Positions 6,964 to 15,259 of a DNA stretch of 64,000 nucleotides are shown here, in pieces. The notes beneath the pieces are model-generated. The model made no database searches, had not been told where the DNA came from, and worked only from the letters and a program-made list of their open reading frames with translations. Source of the DNA: JAXDBM01 sp963709485 (lineage in GTDB: Bacteria; Desulfobacterota; Syntrophia; Syntrophales; Fen-1087); contig CAVPWE010000005.1 of the NCBI GenBank assembly GCA_963709485.1, positions 62,001-126,000 of the forward strand, given 5' to 3'. Positions within the stretch are counted from its first letter, which is position 1, and every line of letters starts with the position of its first letter. A program made the translations under genes and the position numbers.

Positions 6964-8265
6964 ATGAAAGTTGCCATGGCAACGCTGGGCTGCAAGGTCA
7001 ACCAGTACGAATCCGCCGGCATTCTGGAAGCACTGGAGGAACGGGGCTTTTCGATCGTCCCCTTCAACACGGTGGCGGACTTTTACATCGTCAACACCTG
7101 CACCGTCACGAAGCGTTCCGATTGCCAGTCCCGCCAGTTGATCCGCCGGGCCGCGAGAACCAACCCCGGCGCTTCCATCATCGTCACGGGATGCTACGCC
7201 CGGATCGCCCCCGGCGAAATCGGAAAAATCGGCGGTGCAACCCATATCGTGGAACACAAGGCGGCCATACCGAACCTGCTCAGGCAGGTGGCCGGCGGCC
7301 ATGCGGACGAGGCGTGGCGCGAAACGGGTGAGGAAGGCTTGCCGGGCGAACTGCACCCCCGGAAGTTCCCCGGGCACACGCGGGCGTTTCTGAAAATCCA
7401 GGACGGGTGCAACACCTTCTGCGCCTACTGCATCGTCCCCTATGCAAGGGGCCGAAGCCGAAGCCTGCCCGAAAAAGACGTCCACGACCGGATCCGCGAG
7501 CTTGACCGCGCCGGGTTCAGGGAGATCGTCCTGACGGGGATCCACCTCGGCGCCTACGGCCGGGATCTGCACCCCGCTTCGAGCCTGCTCGGCATCCTGA
7601 AGGGCGCGGAGGAGAAACGATCCGTCGAAAGGCTGCGGCTGAGCTCCCTCGAACCGGGAGAGGTGACCGATGGAATGATCGCCTTTTTCCGGACGTCTGC
7701 GGTGCTGTGCCGCCACCTTCACATCCCGCTGCAGAGCGGGAGCGACGATGTCCTGAGGCGGATGGGCCGCCCCTACGACGCCGCTTTTTTCCGGGACCGC
7801 CTGGAGCGGATCTGGCGGGCCATTCCGGACATGGCGATCGGCCTGGATGTGATGGCGGGATTTCCCGGAGAGGACGAGGAGGCGTTCAACCGGACGCTGC
7901 GGCTGATCGAGGACCTTCCCGTGGCCTACCTCCACGTCTTTCCCTATTCGGACCGGCCCGGAACGGCGGCCGCCGCGATGCCGGGCAAGGTCGGGGAGAA
8001 GGAGAAGAAGCTCCGGGCGGCGCAATTGAGAGACATGGGAAAAAGAAAAAGATCGGACTTCGCCGGGCGGTTCGTCGGAAAAACAGTTTCCGTCCTCATC
8101 GAAGGCAGTGGAAGCCCGGGAAGCGAATTCGCAAAGGGATTCTCCGGCCAATACATTCCGGTCTTCGTCCGGACCCGCGGCGCGGCATCCGTCAACCAAA
8201 TCGTGGAGGTCGTTGCGGAAAACTGCAAAGACGGCAAACTATACGGCAGGGCGGCCCATGACTGA
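6964..8265 (+). CDS. mtaB: tRNA t6A37 methylthiotransferase MtaB
   Basis: A 433-residue methylthiotransferase. The N-terminal UPF0004 domain has its three cluster Cys (TLGCKVNQYES, NTCTVTKRS, VTGCYAR). The radical SAM motif is CNTFCAYCIVPYARG, followed by a TRAM-like C-terminal region. Family members convert t6A to ms2t6A at tRNA position 37. The GCKVNQ form and length mark it as MtaB and not MiaB or RimO. AGAGGA precedes ATG 6964. Its stop overlaps the start of the RNase III gene (ATGACTGA), so the two are probably translationally coupled. Confidence 0.92.
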   Translation: MKVAMATLGCKVNQYESAGILEALEERGFSIVPFNTVADFYIVNTCTVTKRSDCQSRQLIRRAARTNPGASIIVTGCYARIAPGEIGKIGGATHIVEHKAAIPNLLRQVAGGHADEAWRETGEEGLPGELHPRKFPGHTRAFLKIQDGCNTFCAYCIVPYARGRSRSLPEKDVHDRIRELDRAGFREIVLTGIHLGAYGRDLHPASSLLGILKGAEEKRSVERLRLSSLEPGEVTDGMIAFFRTSAVLCRHLHIPLQSGSDDVLRRMGRPYDAAFFRDRLERIWRAIPDMAIGLDVMAGFPGEDEEAFNRTLRLIEDLPVAYLHVFPYSDRPGTAAAAMPGKVGEKEKKLRAAQLRDMGKRKRSDFAGRFVGKTVSVLIEGSGSPGSEFAKGFSGQYIPVFVRTRGAASVNQIVEVVAENCKDGKLYGRAAHD

Positions 8266-10006
8266 TGAACGAAAAGCCGGCCTTGACCGGCTGCAGGAAA
8301 GTCTTCAATACCGCTTCCGGGACCAGCGCCTGCTCGACACGGCGCTGACGCACCGGTCCTTTGTCAACGAAAACCCTTCACCGGCCCGTCTGGACAACGA
8401 AAGGCTGGAATTCCTCGGAGATGCCGTCCTGGAGCTCTGCGTCAGCGACATGCTGATGCGGCAGTTTCCCGACCATGCGGAGGGCCGACTCTCGCAACTG
8501 CGGGCATCGATCGTCAACGAGCAGCCGCTCGCGGAGCTGGCGAAGAGCTTCGGGATCGGCGACTGCATGCTGCTCGGCCGTGGGGAGGAAAGCTCCGGGG
8601 GGCGAAGCAAGGCCTCGCTGCTGGCCAACGCCCTGGAGGCGATCCTCGCGGCGATCTACCTGGACAGCGGCTTTGGGGAGGTCTCCGGCTTCATTCAGGG
8701 GCTGTTTGCCCCGCTGATCCGGGAAGAGGGGCAGCCCTTCGTTTACCGGGATTACAAGACGACGCTCCAGCAGCTCGCGCAGAACCACTTCAGGGAAATC
8801 CCGCGCTACGCGCTGATCCGCGAATACGGACCGGACCACGACAAGACCTTCGAGATCGAGCTCTCCGTCGCGAACCGGATCACGTCTACCGGCACGGGAA
8901 AGAACAAGAAGGAAGCGGAGCAGCGCGCCGCGGAAAAGGCCCTTCGGGAGCTGGAGCGGATGCCGAAAAACAAGGAAGACGACCGCCGCGCGATGATCAT
9001 TCCCTTCTTCATCATGAACCGGGGATGCCCCCACCGCTGCATTTTCTGCAACCCCGAAAGAACGGCGGGGCCGCAACCGGCGCGGATTTCGGCGGCGCAA
9101 TTCGGGGACAGGCTCCGCTCCCACCTGCGGAGCGCCCGCCGCAGGCCGGACGATGTCCAGGTCGCCTTTTACGGCGGCAATTTCACCGGCCTTGCCCGTT
9201 CGGAGCAGACCCGGCTGCTGGAATACGCCCGACCTTTCATCGAAAGCGGCCTGATCCGTTCCATCCGTATTTCTACGCGGCCGGACCACATCGACGCAGA
9301 CCGCCTGGCGCTTCTGAAGGCATACGGGGTGCGGACCATCGAGATCGGGGCGCAGTCCATGGTGGACGGGATCCTTCAAACCGCCGGACGGGGCCACAGC
9401 GCGGCGGACGTGGAAAGAGCCGTCGGCTTGATCCGGGAGGGCGGTTTTGAAGCGGGCGTCCACCTGATGGCCGGCCTTCCGGGAGAGCGGCGCGAGCATT
9501 TCGAATACAGCGTGGAACGGGTGATCCGACTGCAGCCCCACATGGTCCGGATCCATCCCACACTGGTCCTTGCCGACACCGCGCTGGCCGAGCGTTACCG
9601 CGAGGGGGACTACGAACCGCTCGACCTGCCCGAGGCCGTGGAGCGCTGCAAATCCGCCCTGCGGCGCTTTGCCGCGGCCGGCATTCCCGTCATTCGGATC
9701 GGCCTGCAGTCCACACCGGAAATGGAAAAAAAGGGAAGCATCCTGGCCGGCCCCTATCACCCGGCCTTCCGGTCCATCGTGGAATCGTCGATTTTCCTGG
9801 ACAGGGCCGCGTCGCTGCTTGCCGCCCATCCCGTTCGCGGCCGGCAGGTCGTCCTGACCTCCGCCCCGAGCGACGAGAGCCGCCTGCGGGGCCAGAAAAA
9901 TGAAAATGTCATCAACCTGAAGAGTTGCTTCGGTCTGGCGGATCTCGCGATCACAGCCGATCCCGGCCAGGAAAAGGGGACCCTGCGCATGGCCGTCCGC
10001 GGCTGA
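8258..10006 (+). CDS. rnc: RNase III fused to a radical SAM domain
   Basis: A 582-residue open frame. Residues 1-240 are a complete RNase III: signature NERLEFLGDAVLEL with the catalytic acidic residues, then a dsRNA-binding domain (about 160-235, ending GKNKKEAEQRAAEKALRELE). Without any stop the frame enters a radical SAM protein at about residue 246 (MIIPFFIMNRGCPHRCIFC), with a CxxxCxxC cluster motif and Elp3-like barrel. In related bacteria rnc and such a radical SAM gene can be adjacent but separate. The ATG at 8993 could be an internal start, with AAGGAAG about 15 bases upstream, so one fusion or two proteins are possible. A missed stop through an indel cannot be excluded. Confidence 0.85.
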   Translation: MTDERKAGLDRLQESLQYRFRDQRLLDTALTHRSFVNENPSPARLDNERLEFLGDAVLELCVSDMLMRQFPDHAEGRLSQLRASIVNEQPLAELAKSFGIGDCMLLGRGEESSGGRSKASLLANALEAILAAIYLDSGFGEVSGFIQGLFAPLIREEGQPFVYRDYKTTLQQLAQNHFREIPRYALIREYGPDHDKTFEIELSVANRITSTGTGKNKKEAEQRAAEKALRELERMPKNKEDDRRAMIIPFFIMNRGCPHRCIFCNPERTAGPQPARISAAQFGDRLRSHLRSARRRPDDVQVAFYGGNFTGLARSEQTRLLEYARPFIESGLIRSIRISTRPDHIDADRLALLKAYGVRTIEIGAQSMVDGILQTAGRGHSAADVERAVGLIREGGFEAGVHLMAGLPGERREHFEYSVERVIRLQPHMVRIHPTLVLADTALAERYREGDYEPLDLPEAVERCKSALRRFAAAGIPVIRIGLQSTPEMEKKGSILAGPYHPAFRSIVESSIFLDRAASLLAAHPVRGRQVVLTSAPSDESRLRGQKNENVINLKSCFGLADLAITADPGQEKGTLRMAVRG

Positions 10007-10054
10007 TCCGTGATCCGGATCCCGCTTCCTCACGTGAAACGCAAGTGATTTCCC

Positions 10055-10083
10055 TTGACAGATGTAACGATTTTCCTTAAGAT
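10055..10083 (+). promoter_or_regulatory. sigma-70 promoter of the toxin-antitoxin remnant
   Basis: TTGACA (10055-10060), 17-base spacer, TAAGAT (10078-10083). It precedes the 71-residue antitoxin-like gene by 41 bases and may also drive era, which has no gap before it. Confidence 0.65.
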
Positions 10084-10124
10084 TTTCAATAATAAGCAAG
10101 AGATTTTCGTGTGAGGGGGAGATC

Positions 10125-10340
10125 ATGAAAGCCGCAAAAAGCAAGATAATGGATATGACCGTGGACGAGCTTAAGGGCATTATCCATGAAGCAATCGCCG
10201 AAGACATGGAAGGCTGGCGGGAGACTTTCGAGATCATGGCGGATAAAAAGCTGATGGGTAACCTTCGGCAGGCGGACCTGGATCGATCAACCGGCAAGAA
10301 AGGCGCTTTTGTCGCCTGGGATGATCTAAAGAATGCATAA
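10125..10340 (+). CDS. antitoxin-like small protein (RelE partner)
   Basis: A 71-residue acidic protein (MTVDELKGIIHEAIAEDMEG) preceded by GAGGGGGAG. It overlaps by 8 bases the start of a RelE-type toxin fragment, the usual arrangement of a type II antitoxin before its toxin. I cannot place it in a named antitoxin family. The C-terminal WDDLKN segment is plausible as the toxin-binding end. If the toxin is dead, this is an orphan antitoxin. Confidence 0.6.
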   Translation: MKAAKSKIMDMTVDELKGIIHEAIAEDMEGWRETFEIMADKKLMGNLRQADLDRSTGKKGAFVAWDDLKNA

Positions 10341-10500
10341 GATCGTTCTTCATCGAAACGCCGTCAGATTCTATCGGGAGGCCGACACGGCATTGCGGAA
10401 AAGAATAATGGGCGATCTGCGCATCCTTTATGAGATCGACAGCGCACAGCGGATTGTGTGGATCAAGACCATCGAACGGCGTGGATCGGCATACAAATAA
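10333..10500 (+). pseudogene. RelE/ParE-type toxin with internal deletion
   Basis: A 55-residue frame that begins like a RelE-family toxin (MHKIVLHRNAVRFYREADTA) and ends like one (GDLRILYEIDSAQRIVWIKT, then ERRGSAYK). The middle of the fold, about 30 residues holding the second helix and central strands, is missing at the KRI/MGDL junction near residue 25. Family members are 85-95 residues. The deletion keeps the frame but should abolish ribosome-dependent mRNA cleavage. The stop abuts the era start directly. Confidence 0.75.
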
Positions 10501-11392
10501 ATGTTCAAATCCGGGTTCATCGGCATCATCGGACGGCCCAATGTCGGGAAATCGACACTCCTGAACCGCATCGTCGGCGAAAAAATCGCCATCACGACCC
10601 GCAAGCCCCAGACCACGCGCAACCGGATCATGGGCATCCGCAACCTCGCGGCGGGGCAGTTGATCTTCATGGACACGCCGGGAATCCACAGCGCCACGAC
10701 GCCGCTGAACCGCAGGATGGTGAAGCGAGGCGAAGGAAACCTTCCGGACGGTGGATATCATCCTGCTGATCGTGGAGGCGCCCGCGGGCGTCCATCGGGA
10801 CGACCCTTCCATCATCGCTTCGCTTCGGGAGACACCGCTTCCTGCCATCCTGGCCATCAACAAGGCGGACCTGGTGAAAAAGCCGGAGGTCCTGCCGCTG
10901 ATCGATCGGTACCGGGAACTCCATGCCTTCGCGGCGATCATCCCCCTCTCCGCGCTGACCGGCGAGGGGATCGAAGCGCTTCTGGAGGAGATCCTGAAGA
11001 TACTCCCGGAGGGGCCGCCCCACTTTCCCGAAGACGCCATGACGGACCGCTCGGAGCGCTTCATCGCCGCGGAGATCATCCGGGAAAAGATCATCCTGCT
11101 CACGCACAAGGAGATCCCCTACGCCACGGCCGTGGTCGTGGACGCCTTCGAGGAGGAGGCGGACCGGCCGCTGATCCGCATCCAGGCGACGATCCACGTG
11201 GAAAAGCCGTCCCAGAAGGGCATCCTGATCGGCAGGAAGGGGGCGATGCTGAAGGAGATCGGCAGCCGGGCACGGCTCGACATGGAGAAGTTCTTCGCCT
11301 CCCGGATCTTCCTGGAGCTCTTCGTCCGCGTCCAGAAGGACTGGACCCATGACGAGAAGATGCTCAAGGAATTCGGCTATTCGAAGCAGTGA
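10501..11392 (+). CDS. era: GTPase Era, interrupted by a single-base frameshift
   Basis: Era binds 16S rRNA and is needed for 30S assembly. The first part has the G1 motif GRPNVGKSTL and DTPG (G3) up to RRMVK. Homology then continues in the next frame as EAKETFRTVDIILLIVEAP, with NKAD (G4), SAL (G5) and a C-terminal KH domain (GILIGRKGAMLKEIGSRARL). One extra base near 10726 explains the shift; without it the protein is 296 residues, normal for Era. As Era is normally essential, a sequence error is more likely than true loss. It follows the toxin remnant with no gap, so its original promoter may have been displaced. Confidence 0.88.
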
Positions 11393-11466
11393 GTGAATCG
11401 GTCATGAGCCCACGGCGCGTCTTTGCCGAACCCCCGCCGCCGCGGAAAGAGACGGGTCGTCCGTAA

Positions 11467-12675
11467 ATGGCCTGGACAGCGGAAGACCGGCTCGCCCTCA
11501 AGCTCCTCTTTGCGCCGAAGGAGGCCGGGCCCCTGTTGGCCTCCGGGCCGCCCGGCGAGAATGCGGCCGAGGCGCCCCGCGCGCGGCCGTTCGACTGGCC
11601 TTCCCTGGTCGCGATGGCGCGGCAGGAAGGCATCTCGGCAGTTCTTTTTTATCAGATCAAAAAGCATCGCCTGGAAGCGCTTCTCCCCCCGGATGTTCTG
11701 CGGGGCCTTTCCGGCCCGTACTACGCCAACCTGAAGCGGAACCTGACGATCGCCGCGGCCCTGCGGCCGGTGCTGGATGCGCTCGAGGAAGCCGACATCC
11801 CCTGCATCGTTCTCAAGGGCATCGCCCTGGCGGAGCAGGCCTACCCGGACATCGCCATGCGGGGAATGTCGGACGTGGACATCCTGGTGCGGAAGGGGGA
11901 CCTCCTTCGGGCCGACGCGCGGCTCTCCACCCTCGGGTACGACTCCCGGGACAGCGACGCGGCAACCGCCTTCCGGAACCCGGCCGGCTACCTGGCCAGC
12001 CTGGAATACGGGAAGGGCGGCGAGTCGCCGCTTACCCTCCACCTCCACTGGCACCCGGTCAACACCTCCGTCCCGGCGACCGCCTTCATCGACGGGATTG
12101 ACATCGAGGCGCTCTGGGAAAAGGCCGTGCCGGCCCGGGTGGCGGACGGCCGGGCGAGAATGCTCTGCCCCGAGCACCTGATCCTCTACCTGTGCGAGCA
12201 TGCGCTTCGGGTCGGCCATTCCTTCGACCGCCTGATCCTCGTCTGCGACATCCACTTCGCGATCCGGCGCTTTGAAAACGAGATCGACTGGGATTGCCTC
12301 GCGGCGGAGGGCCTGCGACTCGGCCTCTCCCGCTTCGCCTACCACGGCCTGACGATCGCCAAAAGGTACACGGGCCTGCCCATCCCCGAAACCTGCCTGG
12401 CGCAACTTAAGCCGCCCGATCTCTCCCGGGGGGAGAGACTTTTCCTGCATCTGCAACTCCGCAACCGGCGGGTCCGGGGGAGCAGCTACCTCGTCTACCT
12501 GGCCCTGAACCGGGGCCTTTTCGAAAAGGCCAGGTTCATCTTCCGGACCTTCTTCCCGCCCCGCGAGATCCTCCTGCAGCGGCGACGCGGGAAGGGGCGC
12601 GATTTTACGGGAACATACTACCTTTCCCGCATCAAGGAGGTCTTTTCGCATTTCTTCAGGAGCATTCATCGGTGA
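11467..12675 (+). CDS. nucleotidyltransferase family protein (NTP_transf_5-like)
   Basis: A 402-residue soluble protein. The nucleotidyltransferase core has RGMSDVDILVRKGD with the metal-binding DxD at residues 136 and 138, after a helical segment ending in IPCIVLKGIALAEQAYPDIA. This matches the family often found beside PqqD-like and HPr-kinase-like proteins in peptide or exopolysaccharide loci. The chemistry is unproven; nucleotide or phosphosugar transfer to a protein or small molecule is plausible. It lies 486 bases before the pqqD-like gene on the same strand and is a likely outlying member of that system. Confidence 0.7.
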   Translation: MAWTAEDRLALKLLFAPKEAGPLLASGPPGENAAEAPRARPFDWPSLVAMARQEGISAVLFYQIKKHRLEALLPPDVLRGLSGPYYANLKRNLTIAAALRPVLDALEEADIPCIVLKGIALAEQAYPDIAMRGMSDVDILVRKGDLLRADARLSTLGYDSRDSDAATAFRNPAGYLASLEYGKGGESPLTLHLHWHPVNTSVPATAFIDGIDIEALWEKAVPARVADGRARMLCPEHLILYLCEHALRVGHSFDRLILVCDIHFAIRRFENEIDWDCLAAEGLRLGLSRFAYHGLTIAKRYTGLPIPETCLAQLKPPDLSRGERLFLHLQLRNRRVRGSSYLVYLALNRGLFEKARFIFRTFFPPREILLQRRRGKGRDFTGTYYLSRIKEVFSHFFRSIHR

Positions 12676-12845
12676 TTCCGCACTCGGTGTCGATTATCCC
12701 CCGCCGGACGTGAAATTGACGGTCCCGGCGCAAGGCGAGCCGGATAGTCCCGCTTCGCGAATTCCAATGCCGGTTTTGTTCAACTTTCCGTAAATTAGAA
12801 TGATTTGCCTTAAATGCGAGCGCCCCGCGGCGCCGGTCAAGCTGC

Positions 12846-12860
12846 GGCACGCACCTTGCT
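12846..12860 (+). promoter_or_regulatory. sigma-54-like promoter
   Basis: GGCACGCACCTTGCT matches the -24/-12 consensus: GG and GC are separated by exactly 10 bases, and both GGCACG and TTGCT are intact. The predicted start is near 12871, giving a leader of about 290 bases to the pqqD-like gene. Confidence 0.55.
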
Positions 12861-12950
12861 TTCCGGTAATGGTTTAAAGGAGCCGTGGCGAGGCCGGTCC
12901 GCGCAGGGATGAAACCGCAGGGGGCCCATGAGAATTGGAGGGGCGTGCTG

Positions 12951-12966
12951 TGTGATCGAAATCACA
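12951..12966. promoter_or_regulatory. CRP/FNR-family binding palindrome
   Basis: TGTGATCGAAATCACA is an exact TGTGA-N6-TCACA. Its centre is about 87 bases before the start predicted for the downstream sigma-70 promoter, a usual class I activator distance. Which CRP-family protein would bind is unknown. Confidence 0.6.
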
Positions 12967-13010
12967 TGGAATGCGTGATGGTCGTTACATGCTTATCTTC
13001 CCATTTTTCA

Positions 13011-13038
13011 TTGACAAATGATTTCGATTGATTAAGAT
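13011..13038 (+). promoter_or_regulatory. sigma-70 promoter of the RiPP-like operon
   Basis: TTGACA (13011-13016), 16-base spacer, TAAGAT (13033-13038). The transcript would begin near 13045, about 117 bases before the pqqD-like ATG. Confidence 0.65.
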
Positions 13039-13161
13039 GAAGTCGTACATTGGAGAAGGGATGCGGAAGACGCGGACATGAAATCATGATCCGGGCCGGC
13101 CGTCGCAAAGCGCGGCAGGCCGAAGGATCCCCCCGAAACCGCGGGCATCGCCCTGGAAAGC

Positions 13162-13449
13162 ATGAAAAAATATCAAGCAAAAAGCGGCCTGGTCACCCGG
13201 AATATCGGCGGCGAAACGATCATCGTCCCCGTGTCGGGGCATGTGTGCGACCTGGACGCGGTATACACGCTCAACGAAGTCGGATCCGCCGTCTGGCGGC
13301 TTCTCGAGGCCGGCAGCAACATCGAGACGATCGTCGCCGCGATCTGCGACCAATACGACGTGACGCCGGCGGAAGCCCGCCGGGACGTGGCCGAGCTGAT
13401 CGAATCCCTGGAGGCGGCCGGGCTGATTCACGCGGGCGACAAGGACTGA
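13162..13449 (+). CDS. PqqD-family peptide chaperone
   Basis: A 95-residue winged-helix-like protein with the PqqD pattern: an N-terminal beta region (GLVTRNIGGETIIVPV), the VYTLNEVGSAVWRLL segment (residues 35-49) and the C-terminal DVAELIESLEAAGLI helix. PqqD-type proteins bind the leader of a precursor peptide and present it to a radical SAM enzyme. The gene directly precedes one (49 bases apart). Similar proteins accompany HprK-like kinases, which also fits this locus. The ATG is preceded by CTGGAAAGC, a weak ribosome site. Confidence 0.85.
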   Translation: MKKYQAKSGLVTRNIGGETIIVPVSGHVCDLDAVYTLNEVGSAVWRLLEAGSNIETIVAAICDQYDVTPAEARRDVAELIESLEAAGLIHAGDKD

Positions 13450-13498
13450 GCCGGATGAGGGCCTTTGCGCCGGACTGATTTCGCGAGGCTCGATACGA

Positions 13499-14692
13499 AT
13501 GGGTGAATCGCGCATGGAAGTGAAGAGCTACACGGACTGGAGCCTGGGATTCCACGAACGGTTCGCCGCGCGCAGAATTCCCCTCAGCGGGTCCGTGGAA
13601 CTGACCCGGCGCTGCAACCTGTCCTGCCTCCACTGCTACAACAACCTTCCCGCGAACGACGCGGCCGCCCGCGCGGAGGAGCTCACCACCGGCGAGCACC
13701 GCCGCATCATGGACGAGATCGCGGAGGCCGGCTGCCTCTGGCTTCTCCTCACGGGGGGCGAGATCTTCCTGAGGAAGGATTTCCGGGACATCTACGATCA
13801 CGCAAAACAGAGGGGGTTTCTGATCACGCTGTTCACCAACGGCACCCTCATCGACCGGGCGATGGCCGATTACCTTGCCGAACGGCCGCCCTTTTCCATC
13901 GAGGTCTCCCTGTACGGCCTGACCCGGGAAACTCATGAGCGGGTCACCCGCGTCCCGGGCTCCTACGACCGCTGCCGTGAGGGAATCCGGCTGCTGGCGG
14001 AAAGGGGTTTGCCCCTCCTTCTCAAGACCATGGTCATGAGGCCGAACCGGGACGAGCTCTGGAAGATGAAGCGCTTCGCGGAGAACGAACTGGGCGTCGA
14101 TTTCCGGTTCGACGCCATGATCAACCCGCGCATCGACGACTCCCCGGCCCCCCTTGCGGTTCGGCTCTCTCCTTCAGAGGTGGTGGAGCTGGACGTGCGG
14201 GACCCCCGGCGGGCGACGGAATGGGTCCGGTTCTGCGAGCATTTCAGCCGTCCCCCCGGCGGCCCAGCTGACGGCGGCCGGCTCTACGACTGCGGGGGCG
14301 GCCGGAACGCCTTTGCCGTGGACCCGGCCGGAAGGCTCGGCGCCTGCGTGCTCTCCCGCCAGGAGACCTACGACCTGCGGGGCGGGACCTTTCAGGAAGG
14401 CTGGGGGGAGTTCCTTCATGGGCTGAACCGGAAAGAGGCCACGCGCCGGACCCGGTGCACGGACTGCGGGATTCGGGACATGTGCGGCATGTGCCCCGCC
14501 AACGGCGAGATCGAAGGCGGCGATGCCGAGGCGCCCGTCGATTTCCTCTGCCGGGTGGCCCACCTGCGGGCTTACGCGCTGGGCATCCCCGTGCCGCCCC
14601 ACGGCACGTGCGAATACTGCAAGGGCGGAAAAGAATACCCTGACCTCCTGTCGGCGGCGCGGAGACTCAAGGACATGCGCAATGAGGGATAA
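13499..14692 (+). CDS. radical SAM/SPASM peptide-modifying enzyme
   Basis: A 397-residue enzyme of the PqqE/AnSME type. The radical SAM cluster motif is CNLSCLHCYN (Cys 39, 43, 46). The SAM-binding GGE motif (LLTGGEIFLRKDF) and barrel follow. The C-terminal SPASM region is Cys-rich (GGGRNAFAVDPAGRLGAC; RCTDCGIRDMCGMCP; FLCRVAHL; CEYCKGG), enough for auxiliary 4Fe-4S clusters. Such enzymes install thioether, C-C or oxidative changes on ribosomal peptides. The 54-residue cysteine-containing peptide downstream is the obvious substrate candidate. The start is ATG 13499, or ATG 13514 for MEVKSY. Confidence 0.88.
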   Translation: MGESRMEVKSYTDWSLGFHERFAARRIPLSGSVELTRRCNLSCLHCYNNLPANDAAARAEELTTGEHRRIMDEIAEAGCLWLLLTGGEIFLRKDFRDIYDHAKQRGFLITLFTNGTLIDRAMADYLAERPPFSIEVSLYGLTRETHERVTRVPGSYDRCREGIRLLAERGLPLLLKTMVMRPNRDELWKMKRFAENELGVDFRFDAMINPRIDDSPAPLAVRLSPSEVVELDVRDPRRATEWVRFCEHFSRPPGGPADGGRLYDCGGGRNAFAVDPAGRLGACVLSRQETYDLRGGTFQEGWGEFLHGLNRKEATRRTRCTDCGIRDMCGMCPANGEIEGGDAEAPVDFLCRVAHLRAYALGIPVPPHGTCEYCKGGKEYPDLLSAARRLKDMRNEG

Positions 14693-14694
14693 AC

Positions 14695-15255
14695 GTGAGG
14701 GATGAGACCCTGAACGAGATCGCCGCACCATCCCCGGCCCCCGGCCCGGCCTGCCTGTTCGCCGATTTGAGCACGCAGCTCCTGGGCAACGGCCACCGGG
14801 TGCGCTTTCGAGCGCCCGGCCGGAGCATGTACCCGACCATTCGGGACGGAGAGGCGATCACGGTGGCGCCCGTGGCAGCCGAGTCCGTGCGAAGGGGCGA
14901 CATCATCCTCTACCGCACGGAGCGGAGCGTCATCGCCCACCGGGTGGCGCGGATCGAGCGGGACGGGGCGGACGGACTCCGCTTCACGCTGCGCGGCGAC
15001 ACCTGTGGCGGCCGGGACGCCCCGGTGGCGGCAGGACAGGTCCTGGGCCGCGTCGTCGCCGTCGAGCGGGGGGGCCGGACTCAGGAGCTCTACACAAGAC
15101 GGGCGCAGATGAGATATTCGGCCCATGCGCTGGCCTCCCGCCTCAAGGGGCTGATCCGCGGCCGGCTTGCCCGCGGAAGGCAGGGCTGCCGCGAATATTT
15201 CCCAGCGGACCGTCCGGGCGATGAAGACTCGAACGAAAACATGCACCAGGGGTGA
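14695..15255 (+). CDS. S24/S26-type signal peptidase-like protein
   Basis: A 186-residue protein with the S26 serine site in APGRSMYPTI (Ser44), then RGDIILY, and His82 in VIAHRVARI where bacterial signal peptidase I has Lys. This Ser/His layout is the archaeal/ER-like type. An LRGD segment follows. No membrane anchor is visible, unusual for a secretory signal peptidase, so it may cleave a cytoplasmic or exported peptide. The start is GTG, two bases after the radical SAM stop, and the stop lies 4 bases before the C25 gene. Coupling to both suggests a role in processing the operon's products. Confidence 0.75.
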   Translation: MRDETLNEIAAPSPAPGPACLFADLSTQLLGNGHRVRFRAPGRSMYPTIRDGEAITVAPVAAESVRRGDIILYRTERSVIAHRVARIERDGADGLRFTLRGDTCGGRDAPVAAGQVLGRVVAVERGGRTQELYTRRAQMRYSAHALASRLKGLIRGRLARGRQGCREYFPADRPGDEDSNENMHQG

Positions 15256-15259
15256 AAAA

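Larger units (their letters stand above)
12676..13161. other. 486-base intergenic control region before the RiPP-like operon
   Basis: There is no convincing gene. The region holds a sigma-54-like promoter, a CRP-like palindrome and a sigma-70-like promoter, listed separately. I recognise no riboswitch or tRNA in it. Confidence 0.6.

Noticed and set aside
12860..12960. Possible riboswitch in the leader before the pqqD-like gene
   Set aside because: No match to the cores of cobalamin, TPP, SAM, cyclic-di-GMP or fluoride riboswitches that I can recognise by eye.
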